Of a DNA stretch of 64,000 nt, positions 55,036 through 63,429 are shown in pieces. The position numbers were made by a program, and so were the translations under genes. Within the stretch, counting starts at the first letter, position 1, and every line of letters starts with the position of its first letter. Source of the stretch: Lichenibacterium ramalinae (GTDB taxonomy: Bacteria; Pseudomonadota; Alphaproteobacteria; Rhizobiales; Beijerinckiaceae). The stretch spans positions 186,001-250,000 of the forward strand of contig NZ_QYBC01000001.1 of assembly GCF_004137085.1 (NCBI RefSeq), given 5' to 3'. The notes under the pieces were generated by a model. The model was not told the origin of the DNA, did not search any database, and saw only the letters and a program-made list of their open reading frames with translations.

Positions 55036-55082
55036 ACCGAGCCTTGAACCCGCCTCGGCGGCGCGCCATTCTCGACCCCAGC

Positions 55083-55547
55083 ATGGAGACCGGGATGAGC
55101 GAAGGCGACACGCCGGAGGGGCGGCGACACGGGGCGGGGCAGGACGCTGGCCATGCGGTGCCGCAGGCGGCGGGCGGATCGGTGGCGGCGTTCCCGCCCC
55201 GGCGCCAGCCCGCCCCGGCGCCCGAAGCCCGGCCCCAGCCCGCCGCGGCCGTCGTGTCCTTCGACCGCCACGAGCTGCGCGAAATCTTCAACGTCTACGG
55301 GCGCCGCGTGGCGGAGGGCGAGTGGCGCGACTATGCCATCGACTTCCGGCCCGACAAGGCGGTGTTCTCCATCTATCGCCGCGCCTCGGAAGTGCCGCTC
55401 TACCGGGTGGAGAAGGACCCGTCGCTGGCGCGCCGCCAGGGCGCCTATGCGGTGGTGGCGGCGACGGGCCTCATCCTCAAGCGCGGGCCGGACCTCGCCC
55501 GCGTGCTCCAGGCCCTCGACAAGCGCCCCAAGCTCGTCGTGGTGTGA
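55083..55547 (+). CDS. DUF2794 domain protein
   Basis: This 154-residue protein has an unstructured Pro/Ala-rich N-terminus (60 residues) and a DUF2794 domain: FDRHELREIFNVYGRRVAEG, EWRDYAIDFRPDKAVFSIYR, RVEKDPSLARRQGAYAVVAA and TGLILKRGPDLARVLQ. The family is nearly confined to alphaproteobacteria; its function is unknown. ATG 55083 and ATG 55095 are both possible starts. Confidence 0.9.
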   Translation: METGMSEGDTPEGRRHGAGQDAGHAVPQAAGGSVAAFPPRRQPAPAPEARPQPAAAVVSFDRHELREIFNVYGRRVAEGEWRDYAIDFRPDKAVFSIYRRASEVPLYRVEKDPSLARRQGAYAVVAATGLILKRGPDLARVLQALDKRPKLVVV

Positions 55548-55618
55548 CGCGCGCCGGGGACGCCGCATGCCCCGGACCTGCCACGCCTCGGACCTGCCAC
55601 CCTTGGGACCTGCCGCGG

Positions 55619-56182
55619 CTATTCGCCGGCGCGGCGGGCCGCCCACACGGCCAGCTCTTCGGGCAGGGTCGGGGTCGCGTCCTGCCGGGCCAGAACCTCG
55701 CCGAGCGTCGCCGGCGTGTAGTCCCAGGCGTCGGCGCCGACGTCGCAGGACTGGCTGGTGCCGGTCAGCATGGCGTGGGTATGGCCGTGGAGGTGGCGCG
55801 TGCCGCGCCACAGGCCGGGCCAGGACCGCATCGGGTAATGCGACAGGTAGAGCCGCACTTCGTCGCCTGCCGCGGTGCGCAGGGTCAGCCGGGCGTGATC
55901 GACCGGGGGCGAGGCCCAGGGCAGCTGCAGCACGCGGTTGGAATCGTGGTTGCCGACCACGAGCCTCTTGATGCCGTTGAGCCGCCCGAACAGCGCCGCG
56001 CAGCGGTCCCGCCCGATGCCGCCGAAGACGTCGCCGACGTGCCACACCTCGTCCTCCGGGCCGATGCGGGCGTTCCAGCGCGCCATCACGGCCTCGTCGT
56101 GGTCGTGGATGGACGGAAAGGCGCGCATGCGCAGGATGTGGGGATCGGCGATATGGGTATCGGCCGTGAAGAAGGTCGTCAT
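55619..56182 (-). CDS. metallophosphoesterase
   Basis: The 187-residue product has the calcineurin-like phosphoesterase motifs in order: FFTADTHIADPHI (D-x-H), VWHVGDVFGG (GD), VVGNHDSNRV (GNHD) and RHLHGHTHAML (GHxH). The small size and no extra domain fit the prokaryotic YfcE/ 'metallophosphoesterase' group with unknown substrate. ATG 56182 starts the domain. Confidence 0.9.
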   Translation of the reverse strand: MTTFFTADTHIADPHILRMRAFPSIHDHDEAVMARWNARIGPEDEVWHVGDVFGGIGRDRCAALFGRLNGIKRLVVGNHDSNRVLQLPWASPPVDHARLTLRTAAGDEVRLYLSHYPMRSWPGLWRGTRHLHGHTHAMLTGTSQSCDVGADAWDYTPATLGEVLARQDATPTLPEELAVWAARRAGE

Positions 56183-56244
56183 GGCGCCTCGGGTCGGGCT
56201 TCCGTTATAGGGCGTGCCGCGCCCGGATGCCCGCGCCGCTGCCA

Positions 56245-56322
56245 AGCGCCGCAGGCCTTCGAGCGCCGCAGGCCTTCGAGCGCCGCAGGCCTTCGAGCGC
56301 CGCAGACCCTGAAGCGCCGCGA
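56245..56322. repeat. 17-base tandem repeat upstream of the helicase gene
   Basis: The unit AGCGCCGCAGGCCTTCG is repeated exactly three times (56245-56261, 56262-56278, 56279-56295), followed by a degraded copy (56296-56312) and the start of a fifth. It lies about 85 bases before the helicase ATG. The function is unknown; it could vary in copy number by slippage. Confidence 0.85.
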
Positions 56323-56407
56323 CATCCGGAGGTCCACCGGCCCGCAGCGCCCCACCCCCGGCCTGCCCGCGCTTCCCACGCGCGCGGCGTCTGTGGCATG
56401 GAGGGGG

Positions 56408-58531
56408 ATGGCCGACCTCGACCCCTCGCAGCGCCGCGCCGCCAGCGCCGACCACCCGATCCAGCTCGTGCTCGCCGGCCCCGGCTCGGGCAAGACCTCG
56501 ACGCTCGTCGGCCGCTTCCGACACCTCAGCGACAGCGGCGTCGACCCGCAGCGCATCATGGCGCTGACCTTCACCAAGAAGGCCGCCGAGGAGATGCGGC
56601 TGCGCATCGCCCGGGACCTCGCGCTCGACAACCCGGCCGAACTCCGCGTCTTCACCTTCCACAGCCTGGCGTTGCGCTGCCTGCAACGCAAGCCCCACCT
56701 CGCCGGCCTGCCGGAACGGATCGACGTGTGGAGCGCCCACCAGCAGCGCGCCGTGTTCTCGGCCCGGCGCATGTACTGGAACGACGAGGGCGACATCCTC
56801 GACATCATCGCGGGCGCCAAGGAACAGCTGCTCGATGCCGGCGCCTATGCCCGGAGCCTCGCGCGCGACGACGAGGCGGGCCACCGCGCCGCCGCCTTCT
56901 TCGCTACCTACGAGGCGGCCCTGCGCGAGGCCGGCGCCATCGACTTCGCCGACATGGTGCCGCTGCTGCTGCGCGCCATGGCGGACCACCCGGCCTACGG
57001 CCGCGCCGTATCGGGTGCCGTCGACCACCTGCTCGTCGACGAGTACCAGGACATTAATCTCGGCCAGCACCGGCTGATCGAGCATTTCCGCTCCGGCGGC
57101 GTGCACCTGTGGGCGGTGGGCGACGACGACCAGACGCTGTTCACGTTTCGCGCCGCCGACATCCGCTACACGCTGGATTTCAAGCGCCGTCACCGCGACG
57201 CGGTGCTGCACCTGCTCGACCGCAACTACCGCTCGACGCCCGAGATCGTGGCGGGCGCCAAGCGGCTCATCGGCCGCAACCGCGACCGCTTCGCCAAAGA
57301 CTACGGCCCCGCCCTCGAGGCGGCCGGCGCCGTGGCGATCCGCGGCTATTCCACCCCGGACGCCGAGGTGCGCCAGGTGGCGCGGGCCATCCGGACGCTG
57401 CTGCGCGACGGCGTGGCGCCGAGCGAGATTGCCGTGCTGTACCGGGCGGGCTCCACCGGCCTCGCCTTCCAGGGCGCGCTCGAGGCGCTCCACATCCCCT
57501 TCGACGTGCGCGGCGCCGGCGACCTGTGGCAGAGCGCGGCCGCCAAGCTGTTCCTCGGCGCGCTCTTCTACCTGCTCGACGCCGACGAGAGCCGCGCCAT
57601 CGAGAAGATGGGCACGGGCAAGCGCGGCGAAAGCGTGCGGCGGCGGCTCGACAAGGTGCCGCCCAGCGGCCGCGCCTCCTTCGCCGACGCTTGCCGGCAC
57701 GCCCGCCGCGTCGTGTCGGACGCGCTGCCGAAGAAGTCGGCGGAGCGCGAGCAGCGCGACTGGGCCAACCTGTGCGACGCGCTCGCCGGCCTCGCCGCGG
57801 AATGCGACGGGCTCGACGGCCTGATGGAGCGGATCGCCGAACAGAGCCGGGCCCTGCGGCGGCCCTCGGGCGATGCCGTCGTCCTGTCCACGATCCACTC
57901 CGCCAAGGGCCTCGAATGGGAGGCGGTCTTCGTGGTGGGGCTTGAAGAGGGCGTGATGCCGGTGGCGGGGGCCGAGATCGAGGAGGAGCGGCGCGTCGCC
58001 TATGTGGCGGTGACGCGGGCAAAGCGCATCCTCGGCCTCACCTACGCGGCCGAGCGCGGCGGCAGCGCCTCCAAGCGGTCGCGGTTCGTGGCGGAATTCG
58101 CCGGCGACGCCCATGTCGGTACCGACCCGGACCACCCCGACGCCGACGTGCTGCTGCCCCTCGGCCCGCCCTACCAGGCCGAGCCGGCGCCGGCCAAAGC
58201 CAAGAAGGTCGAAGCCGTGCCGCCCGGCCCGGCGGCGAGCCGGGCGCGCGCCGAGGGCACGCGCGATAAGGGCACGCGCGAGACCGGTGCGGCGAAGCGC
58301 GGCTACGCGGTCGACCCCGCCGACGTCACGCCCTTCGCGCCGGACCCGGAAGCCGCGGCGGCGCAATGGACGGCCCGCGACGACGCCAAGCTGCAGTCGA
58401 GCTTCGCCATCGCGGGCGACCTCGGCGAGATCTGCGCCGCCACCGGCAAGACGCCGGAGGCGGTGCTGTCGCGGCTGGTCCGGCTCAAGCTCGTGGCGTC
58501 GAAATCGGCCGCGCGTGGCCTGTGGGGCTGA
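56408..58531 (+). CDS. UvrD/PcrA-type ATP-dependent helicase with C-terminal DNA-binding-like tail
   Basis: This 707-residue SF1A helicase has motif I (LAGPGSGKTSTLVGRF), Ia (ALTFTKKAAEEM), motif II (VDEYQDIN), motif III (AVGDDDQTLFTFRAA), motif IV (LDRNYRST), motif V (STIHSAKGLEWEAVFV) and motif VI (VAYVAVTRAKRIL), so it is an intact 3'-5' helicase. The C-terminal 60 residues (WTARDDAKLQSSFAIAGDLG, ICAATGKTPEAVLSRLVRL) resemble a Myb/winged-helix DNA-binding unit after a charged linker. It differs from the housekeeping UvrD by this tail. Confidence 0.92.
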   Translation: MADLDPSQRRAASADHPIQLVLAGPGSGKTSTLVGRFRHLSDSGVDPQRIMALTFTKKAAEEMRLRIARDLALDNPAELRVFTFHSLALRCLQRKPHLAGLPERIDVWSAHQQRAVFSARRMYWNDEGDILDIIAGAKEQLLDAGAYARSLARDDEAGHRAAAFFATYEAALREAGAIDFADMVPLLLRAMADHPAYGRAVSGAVDHLLVDEYQDINLGQHRLIEHFRSGGVHLWAVGDDDQTLFTFRAADIRYTLDFKRRHRDAVLHLLDRNYRSTPEIVAGAKRLIGRNRDRFAKDYGPALEAAGAVAIRGYSTPDAEVRQVARAIRTLLRDGVAPSEIAVLYRAGSTGLAFQGALEALHIPFDVRGAGDLWQSAAAKLFLGALFYLLDADESRAIEKMGTGKRGESVRRRLDKVPPSGRASFADACRHARRVVSDALPKKSAEREQRDWANLCDALAGLAAECDGLDGLMERIAEQSRALRRPSGDAVVLSTIHSAKGLEWEAVFVVGLEEGVMPVAGAEIEEERRVAYVAVTRAKRILGLTYAAERGGSASKRSRFVAEFAGDAHVGTDPDHPDADVLLPLGPPYQAEPAPAKAKKVEAVPPGPAASRARAEGTRDKGTRETGAAKRGYAVDPADVTPFAPDPEAAAAQWTARDDAKLQSSFAIAGDLGEICAATGKTPEAVLSRLVRLKLVASKSAARGLWG

Positions 58532-58828
58532 CGTCGAGCCGTATCGGTCCCGGAGACGCCCCGGCGCTTCCAAGTCGATGATACCGCCATGGATTGGGGG
58601 CTGGAGCGCATCCGCCGAGAGCGAAAGCGCGCTGGAGCCCGGCGTGAACGGGACGCCGTCGACTTTGTGCTCCCGGTCGTGCTGCTCGGCCCGGCACCCG
58701 AGCGACATCGGGAGACCTTCGCGCCGCCGCCCCGGCTCCGCCTTGTTTCCGCACATCGGACACAATCGACCCGGCACCCCCCGCCACCGGGCGCGTCTCG
58801 ACAGCAAACGCGGCATCGCGTCGCCGGT

Positions 58829-58843
58829 TTAAGCGTCGATTAA
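58829..58843 (+). promoter_or_regulatory. perfect CtrA-type box TTAA-N7-TTAA
   Basis: TTAA (58829-58832), seven bases GCGTCGA, TTAA (58840-58843) followed by CC matches the full CtrA binding consensus TTAA-N7-TTAAC. It lies 102 bases before the ATG of the DUF2778 gene. Such a site is rare by chance in DNA of this GC content. CtrA control is inference. Confidence 0.65.
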
Positions 58844-58860
58844 CCAAACTCAGCCTCAAT

Positions 58861-58870
58861 GTGACGTCAC
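58861..58870. promoter_or_regulatory. 10-bp palindrome GTGACGTCAC
   Basis: GTGACGTCAC is a perfect 10-base palindrome located 18 bases after the CtrA-type box and 75 bases before the DUF2778 start. It could be a regulator operator; no specific factor can be named. Confidence 0.35.
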
Positions 58871-58944
58871 AGCACTGCCGAGGACCTTCCGACATACGGC
58901 ACGACGGCGCCGGGTCGGAGAGCCCCACCCCGAAAGCGAGGCGA

Positions 58945-60204
58945 ATGACCGACACGTCCGCCACCCCCTTCGATCTGTTCCCCTTCGATCGCGGGCGCCT
59001 GTCGCAGCGGCACTCGACATGGACGGTGGCGGGTGCGGGGGCCGTCACCCTGGGGGTGCTGGTCGGGTCCTGGCTCATCGACCACCGTGCGGCGGCGCCG
59101 CAGCCGACCGTCGAGAATGCCGGCACGGCCCGGCTCACCGCCGCGTTCCACACGCCCCCCGCTCCCCCCTTGCCCGAACTGTCCCGCCCCGAGCCGGCAC
59201 GCCTGGCCGCGACGGCGCCCGCCGCGCCCGGCCTCGAGGGCGCCTTCCAGTCGGCCGCGGCGCCCGTCGCCGCCCTGCCGCCCCCGGCCGCACCGGCCCT
59301 GATCGACCCCGCTCCCGCGCAGGGGCCCGTGGCCCTGGCCGACAGCGCGCCGCTGCCCGCACGCTTCGTGCCGCCGACGCCCGGCACCACCGAGGCGGCG
59401 GCGCCGACGCCCGCTCCGGAATTCGCCATGCTGCTGCCGCTGCCCGAAGCCCCGCACGACACGGCGCCCGTCCCGGTGGCGCCGACCGTGGTGGCGCCGT
59501 CCGTGGTGGCACCCGTCGCGGCCGGGCCCGAGCGGGCGGAGGTCCCGCAGGCCGTGACGGTGCCGCTGCCGGCGCCGCGGCCCGACTTCCGCATCGCCGC
59601 GCCGGAGCCCTCGCCCCGGGCGCCGCGCCGCCAGACGGCGCGCAACACCGACACGGCGCCGACCCCGGTCGCGCCCGGCATCCCGGCCGACAACCGCTCG
59701 TTCCTCGATAGGTTCTTCGGGGCCCTCAAGCCGTCGAACGGCCCGACGCTCGCCTATGCGTCGCCCGAGGACGGCCTGTTCGGTCGCCCCGCCGTCGTCC
59801 CCTCGGCGCACGACTATTCGCGCACCCCCTACACGGCCGTCTACGACATCTCGGCCCACACCGTGTACATGCCGGACGGCTCGAAGCTCGAGGCGCATTC
59901 GGGCCTCGGCCGGATGATCGACGACCCGCGCCACGTCGCGGCCCGCAACGTCGGCCCGACGCCGCCGCACGTCTACGACCTGACCCTGCGGGAATCGCTG
60001 TTCCACGGCGTCCAGGCTCTGCGCCTCAACCCCGTGGGCGGCGGCGGCGTGTTCGGCCGCACCGGCCTGCTGGCCCACACCTTCATGCTGGGGCCGAACG
60101 GCGACTCCAACGGCTGCGTGTCGTTCCGCGACTATGCGTCCTTCCTGCGGGCCTACCAGAACGGCCAGGTGCGGCGGCTGGTGGTGGTGCCGGGCCTCGG
60201 CTGA
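58945..60204 (+). CDS. membrane-anchored DUF2778 L,D-transpeptidase-like protein
   Basis: The 419-residue protein has a short cytoplasmic start, one transmembrane helix (about residues 26-45), a long Pro/Ala-rich periplasmic linker (50-250) and a C-terminal DUF2778 domain (about 290-415). The catalytic pair His378 and Cys391 sits in LLAHTFMLGPNGDSNGCVSF, as in L,D-transpeptidase-like enzymes; DUF2778 is also the domain of Tlde1 T6SS effectors. A housekeeping role in peptidoglycan remodelling seems likely here, because it is anchored, lacks T6SS neighbours and has a CtrA-type box upstream. GAGG precedes ATG 58945. Confidence 0.85.
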   Translation: MTDTSATPFDLFPFDRGRLSQRHSTWTVAGAGAVTLGVLVGSWLIDHRAAAPQPTVENAGTARLTAAFHTPPAPPLPELSRPEPARLAATAPAAPGLEGAFQSAAAPVAALPPPAAPALIDPAPAQGPVALADSAPLPARFVPPTPGTTEAAAPTPAPEFAMLLPLPEAPHDTAPVPVAPTVVAPSVVAPVAAGPERAEVPQAVTVPLPAPRPDFRIAAPEPSPRAPRRQTARNTDTAPTPVAPGIPADNRSFLDRFFGALKPSNGPTLAYASPEDGLFGRPAVVPSAHDYSRTPYTAVYDISAHTVYMPDGSKLEAHSGLGRMIDDPRHVAARNVGPTPPHVYDLTLRESLFHGVQALRLNPVGGGGVFGRTGLLAHTFMLGPNGDSNGCVSFRDYASFLRAYQNGQVRRLVVVPGLG

Positions 60205-60373
60205 GCCGCCGCGGCCGCGCCTCGACAGGCCCGGGGTTCGGCCCTATCCTGGACGGGACGGGTCGGGTGCCGCGGAGACGATGCGGCGCCGGTCGCGTCG
60301 CAGTCCTGCGGGGTGAGCCGATGCCCGCCCCCCGCCAAGGCCGGGCACGACGATCCGGCGGAGATCCCCATCC

Positions 60374-61429
60374 ATGTTCGAAAAGCGCAAGCTCGGCCGC
60401 ACCGGGCTCGACGTCACGTCGATCTGCCTCGGCACCATGACCTGGGGCCAGCAGAACACCGAAGCCGAGGGCCACGCCCAGCTCGATCTCGCCATCGGCC
60501 GCGGCATCAACTTCATCGACACGGCCGAGATGTATTCCATCCCGCCCAAGGCCGAAACCCAGGGCTCGACCGAGCGGATCATCGGCACCTGGCTGAAGAG
60601 CCGGGGTGGCCGCGAGCGCATCGTCGTCGCCTCCAAGGTGTCGGGCCGCTCGAGCAACGATTGGCTTCGCCCCGGCGGCAAGCCGGCCCGGCTCGACGAG
60701 GGCAACATCCGCTACGCCGTCGAGGGCTCGCTGAAGCGCCTCCAGACCGACTACATCGACCTCTACCAGCTGCATTGGCCCGACCGCGTCGTGAGCCTGT
60801 TCGGGGCGGGCGGCAACGTGTTCCGCGACCTGCCGCGGCCCGACGATTCCGTGCCGATCGCCGACACGCTGGGCGCGCTCGGCCGCCTCGTCGAGGAGGG
60901 CAAGATCCGCCACGTCGGCCTGTCCAACGAGACGCCCTGGGGCACCATGCGCTTTCTCGCCGCCGCCGAGGCAGGGCACGGGCCCCGCATCGCCGCGATC
61001 CAGAACAGCTACAACCTCATCAACCGCAACTACGAGCTCGGGCTGGCGGAGATCGGCCTGCGCGAAGACGTCGGGTTGCTGGCCTATTCGCCGCTGGGCC
61101 AGGGCTACCTCACCGGCAAGTACCAGGGCGGCGCCCGGCCGGCCGGCGCCCGCTCGACGCTGTTCAACCGCGGCCAGCGCTACGAGAAGCCCGGCGTCGC
61201 CACGGCGATCGACGCTTACCTGGCGCTGGCGCGCGAGTTCGGCCTCGACCCCGCCCAGATGGCGCTGGCCTTCGTGACCTCGCGCAAGTTCGTCGCCTCC
61301 AACATCATCGGGGCGACCAGCATCGCGCAGCTCGAGACGGCGCTGGCCTCGGCCGACGTCGCCATCACGCCGGAACTCGAGGATCGCATCGACGCGATCC
61401 ACCAGGTGCACCAGAACCCGGCACCCTGA
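60374..61429 (+). CDS. aldo/keto reductase, Tas-like
   Basis: The 351-residue TIM-barrel NADPH reductase has KLGRTGLDVTSICLGTMTWG, the active-site Asp/Tyr in NFIDTAEMYS, catalytic Lys in VVASKVSG, DYIDLYQLHWPDR, and the cofactor segment LLAYSPLGQGYLTGKY. The 'GQQNTEAEGHAQLD' and 'VFRDLPRPDDSVPIADTLGA' segments match the Tas group. A physiological substrate is not known. A GGCGGGC-TTGCC-GCCCGCC hairpin (61494-61512) follows and may aid termination. Confidence 0.92.
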   Translation: MFEKRKLGRTGLDVTSICLGTMTWGQQNTEAEGHAQLDLAIGRGINFIDTAEMYSIPPKAETQGSTERIIGTWLKSRGGRERIVVASKVSGRSSNDWLRPGGKPARLDEGNIRYAVEGSLKRLQTDYIDLYQLHWPDRVVSLFGAGGNVFRDLPRPDDSVPIADTLGALGRLVEEGKIRHVGLSNETPWGTMRFLAAAEAGHGPRIAAIQNSYNLINRNYELGLAEIGLREDVGLLAYSPLGQGYLTGKYQGGARPAGARSTLFNRGQRYEKPGVATAIDAYLALAREFGLDPAQMALAFVTSRKFVASNIIGATSIAQLETALASADVAITPELEDRIDAIHQVHQNPAP

Positions 61430-61565
61430 GGGCGGCCCAGGCTCGCCAGCAAGGCCGGCGAGCAAGGCCCGGCGCCTGCCTCCGCGCCGGTCCGGCGGGC
61501 TTGCCGCCCGCCGCCGCGCGGGGCAAGACTTCCCGCCGGACCCAGACCCGACCGGAGGGCATCTC

Positions 61566-61739
61566 ATGACGCCGCGCTACGTGGTTCGCCAGGAGGAGGA
61601 CGGCAGCTGGACGGTGTATGACGCCGCGACCGACCTCCCGGCCGTGGTCAACGACATGCCGCAGCTCGGGCACGGCGAGGAGGATGCCCGCGCCGTCGCG
61701 CGGGAACTCGACGCGCTGATGGCCGACGACGAGGACTGA
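61566..61739 (+). CDS. 57-residue protein of unknown function
   Basis: This short ORF starts at ATG 61566 with GGAGGG six bases upstream and ends at TGA 61739. The product, MTPRYVVRQEEDGSWTVYDA and onward, is acidic: a beta hairpin-like start (YVVRQEEDGSWTVYDAATDL) and an acidic C-terminal helix (EEDARAVARELDALMADDED). Codon third positions are GC-rich like true genes. Comparable small proteins of unknown function are common in Rhizobiales. It lies 136 bases after the aldo/keto reductase gene. Confidence 0.75.
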   Translation: MTPRYVVRQEEDGSWTVYDAATDLPAVVNDMPQLGHGEEDARAVARELDALMADDED

Positions 61740-61756
61740 GGCGCCCTCCCCCGCCG

Positions 61757-62377
61757 TCAGGTCCCGTCGTTGGGCCCGCACCAGCCCGGCAGGTAGCGGG
61801 CGTCGCGGCTCTTGGCGAATTCCAGCGCCTGCAGCAGGGCGCCCGAGAAGGAGGCGTCGACTTCGCGCCGCTTGATGCGCCGCCGAAGGGCGTCGGCCCA
61901 CATGAACTCGGTGAACGGCACCGTCTCCTTGGCGTAGCCGCCGGCGCGGCGCAGCGCGCCCGCGAGGCTGCGGAAAGGGTCGTCGGCGAGATCGGCGATG
62001 GATTTCGGGATGTCGTCGAAGCCCGCCCGCCGCCCCTCGGCGTCGTAGGGATGACACCAGCCCCGGTTGTCGGCGAAGACCCAGAAGGCGTCCCGGTCGA
62101 GCATGCTGAGGTCGGCCACGACATTGACCAGCACGCCGGCGCACCCCTCCTCGAGCAGCGCCCGCGTCAGGTGGTGGTGGTCGATCACGTAGGGGCGCTT
62201 CTTCGGGCCGAGCAGGACCGGGATCATGTGCCGGCCGAGCCATTCGGCGCGGTCGCCGTCGGGCCGCTCGCTCCAGTCCCGGCGCTTCTCCGCCACCTCG
62301 CGGAAGCCGACCGTCACCTGCGTGGGTCGGAGTTCGGCGATCGGCACCGTCTGAAGCAGGGGTTCGCGGGTCGACAT
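61757..62377 (-). CDS. ParB-like nuclease-domain protein
   Basis: The 206-residue product starts LLQTVPIAELRPTQVTVGF and continues with PVLLGPKKRPYVIDHHHLTR, the ParB/Srx-like fold with the DHHHL motif typical of the 'ParB-like protein' (ParBc_2) family, then LNVVADLSMLDRDAFWVFADN-type segments. Unlike chromosome-partition ParB it has no helix-turn-helix or dimer domain, so it is probably not a ParABS component. Function unknown. ATG 62377 has AGGATGG upstream. Confidence 0.82.
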   Translation of the reverse strand: MSTREPLLQTVPIAELRPTQVTVGFREVAEKRRDWSERPDGDRAEWLGRHMIPVLLGPKKRPYVIDHHHLTRALLEEGCAGVLVNVVADLSMLDRDAFWVFADNRGWCHPYDAEGRRAGFDDIPKSIADLADDPFRSLAGALRRAGGYAKETVPFTEFMWADALRRRIKRREVDASFSGALLQALEFAKSRDARYLPGWCGPNDGT

Positions 62378-62412
62378 GGGCCATCCTGGACTAAGCTTGG
62401 CCTCACTCCCTA

Positions 62413-63414
62413 TCAGGGCTGGCCGAACCTGTCGCGCCAGGCCGGCAGGGCGCCGGGGAAGGGCAGCGCCGCCGCCGCGAAGACACCCCGCGCCACCGCC
62501 CGGGCCAGCGTCTCGGCCGCCAGCGCGCCGATCTCGGTGAGGTCGCGCGCCGTGACCGGGCGCGGGGTCAGCCCCGTCGCCGCCGCGAAGACGACGTCGC
62601 CGTCGAGCGCCGCATGGGCGGGCCGCAGCGCCAGGGCGAGGCCGCCCTGGGCCACCACGGCGAGGCGCTTGCACTGCGCCTTGGTGAGGGGCGCGTCGGT
62701 CGCCACCACGCAGATGGTGGTGTTCTCGGGCCGGTCACCCTTGGTGCGGAACGGGGGGGCGCCCGCGGGGCCGGAGCGCGGCAGGCCGAGGCCGCCGAAC
62801 TCGGCGTCGCGCTCGTAGGGGGCGGCCCAGAAATGCGGGCCGTCGCCCACCGTGGCCTGTCCCAGCGCGTTGACGGCGGCGAGGGCACCGACGCGGTAGC
62901 CCCGGGGCGTGACGGCGCTCGCCGAGCCGAGCCCGCCCTTGAGGTCCGCCGTGGTGGCGCCGAGCCCCGCCCCGACGCTGCCGAGCGCGAAGTGCGGCCC
63001 CGCCGCTGCCACGGCCGCGTGGCCGAGGTCCCAATAGGGCGGGCGGCGGCCCCAGGCCTTGTCGCCGCCGTTGGCGAGATCGAACAGCACCGCGCCCGGC
63101 ACGATGGGCACGCGCGCCGCCCCGACGGCGAAACCCCGACCCTGCGCCGCCAGGGCCGCCATGGCGCCGCCCATGCCGTCGAGCCCGAAAGCGGATCCGC
63201 CCGACAGCACCAGGGCGTCGACGCCCTCGACCGTCATCTCGGGTTCGAGCAGCGCCGTGTCGCGCACGCCGGGCGCGCCGCCGTGAATGGCGATGGAAGC
63301 GGTGGCCGGCCGGTCGAACACGACGGCGGTCAGGCCGGAGGCGAGGCGCCCGTCATCGGCGTGCCCGACCCGCAGGCCCGGCACGTCCGTGATGAGGTTG
63401 CGCGTGGCGGCCAA
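62413..63414 (-). CDS. P1 (DmpA/S58) family peptidase
   Basis: The 333-residue product belongs to the P1/DmpA family of self-cleaving Ntn-type aminopeptidases. Signatures: NLITDVPGLRVGHADDGR, GAPGVRDTALLEPEMTVEGV, LSGGSAFGLDGMGG, and the autocleavage region GDRPENTTICVVATDAPLT with the candidate N-terminal Thr of the beta chain. TTG 63414 with AGGCGG upstream gives the standard N-terminus. Substrate unknown (D-amino acid amides or beta-peptides in characterised members). Confidence 0.92.
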   Translation of the reverse strand: MAATRNLITDVPGLRVGHADDGRLASGLTAVVFDRPATASIAIHGGAPGVRDTALLEPEMTVEGVDALVLSGGSAFGLDGMGGAMAALAAQGRGFAVGAARVPIVPGAVLFDLANGGDKAWGRRPPYWDLGHAAVAAAGPHFALGSVGAGLGATTADLKGGLGSASAVTPRGYRVGALAAVNALGQATVGDGPHFWAAPYERDAEFGGLGLPRSGPAGAPPFRTKGDRPENTTICVVATDAPLTKAQCKRLAVVAQGGLALALRPAHAALDGDVVFAAATGLTPRPVTARDLTEIGALAAETLARAVARGVFAAAALPFPGALPAWRDRFGQP

Positions 63415-63429
63415 GGCGGCGGGGCCGCC

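Larger units (their letters stand above)
54591..55082. other. intergenic region htpG / DUF2794 gene
   Basis: This 492-base gap separates the divergent htpG and DUF2794 genes. It contains an unusual terminator-like hairpin on the minus strand and an 18-base direct repeat, both listed separately. No protein-coding gene is convincing, and I found no SRP or 6S RNA signature. Confidence 0.5.
58532..58944. other. intergenic region upstream of the DUF2778 gene
   Basis: This 413-base stretch holds the promoter region of the DUF2778 gene. It contains a perfect TTAA-N7-TTAA box and the palindrome GTGACGTCAC (58861-58870). Short open frames on both strands (58589-58843 plus; 58550-58816 minus) have no recognisable domain and are not called. 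Confidence 0.5.

Noticed and set aside
54825-55060. Possible SRP or 6S RNA in the htpG upstream gap
   Set aside because: A GGACCCGGAAGG-like stretch recalls the SRP loop, but the rest of the conserved tetraloop domain is not there. Only an unassigned small RNA remains possible.
58550-58816. Minus-strand open frame with GC-rich third positions in the gap before the DUF2778 gene
   Set aside because: Part of it reads plausibly, but it merges into an antisense frame of the helicase and has no recognisable domain or start; a gene remnant cannot be shown.
61757-62377. Chromosome-partition ParB (parABS locus)
   Set aside because: Only a ParB-like nuclease fold is present, with no helix-turn-helix, no dimer domain, no parA neighbour and no parS site seen.
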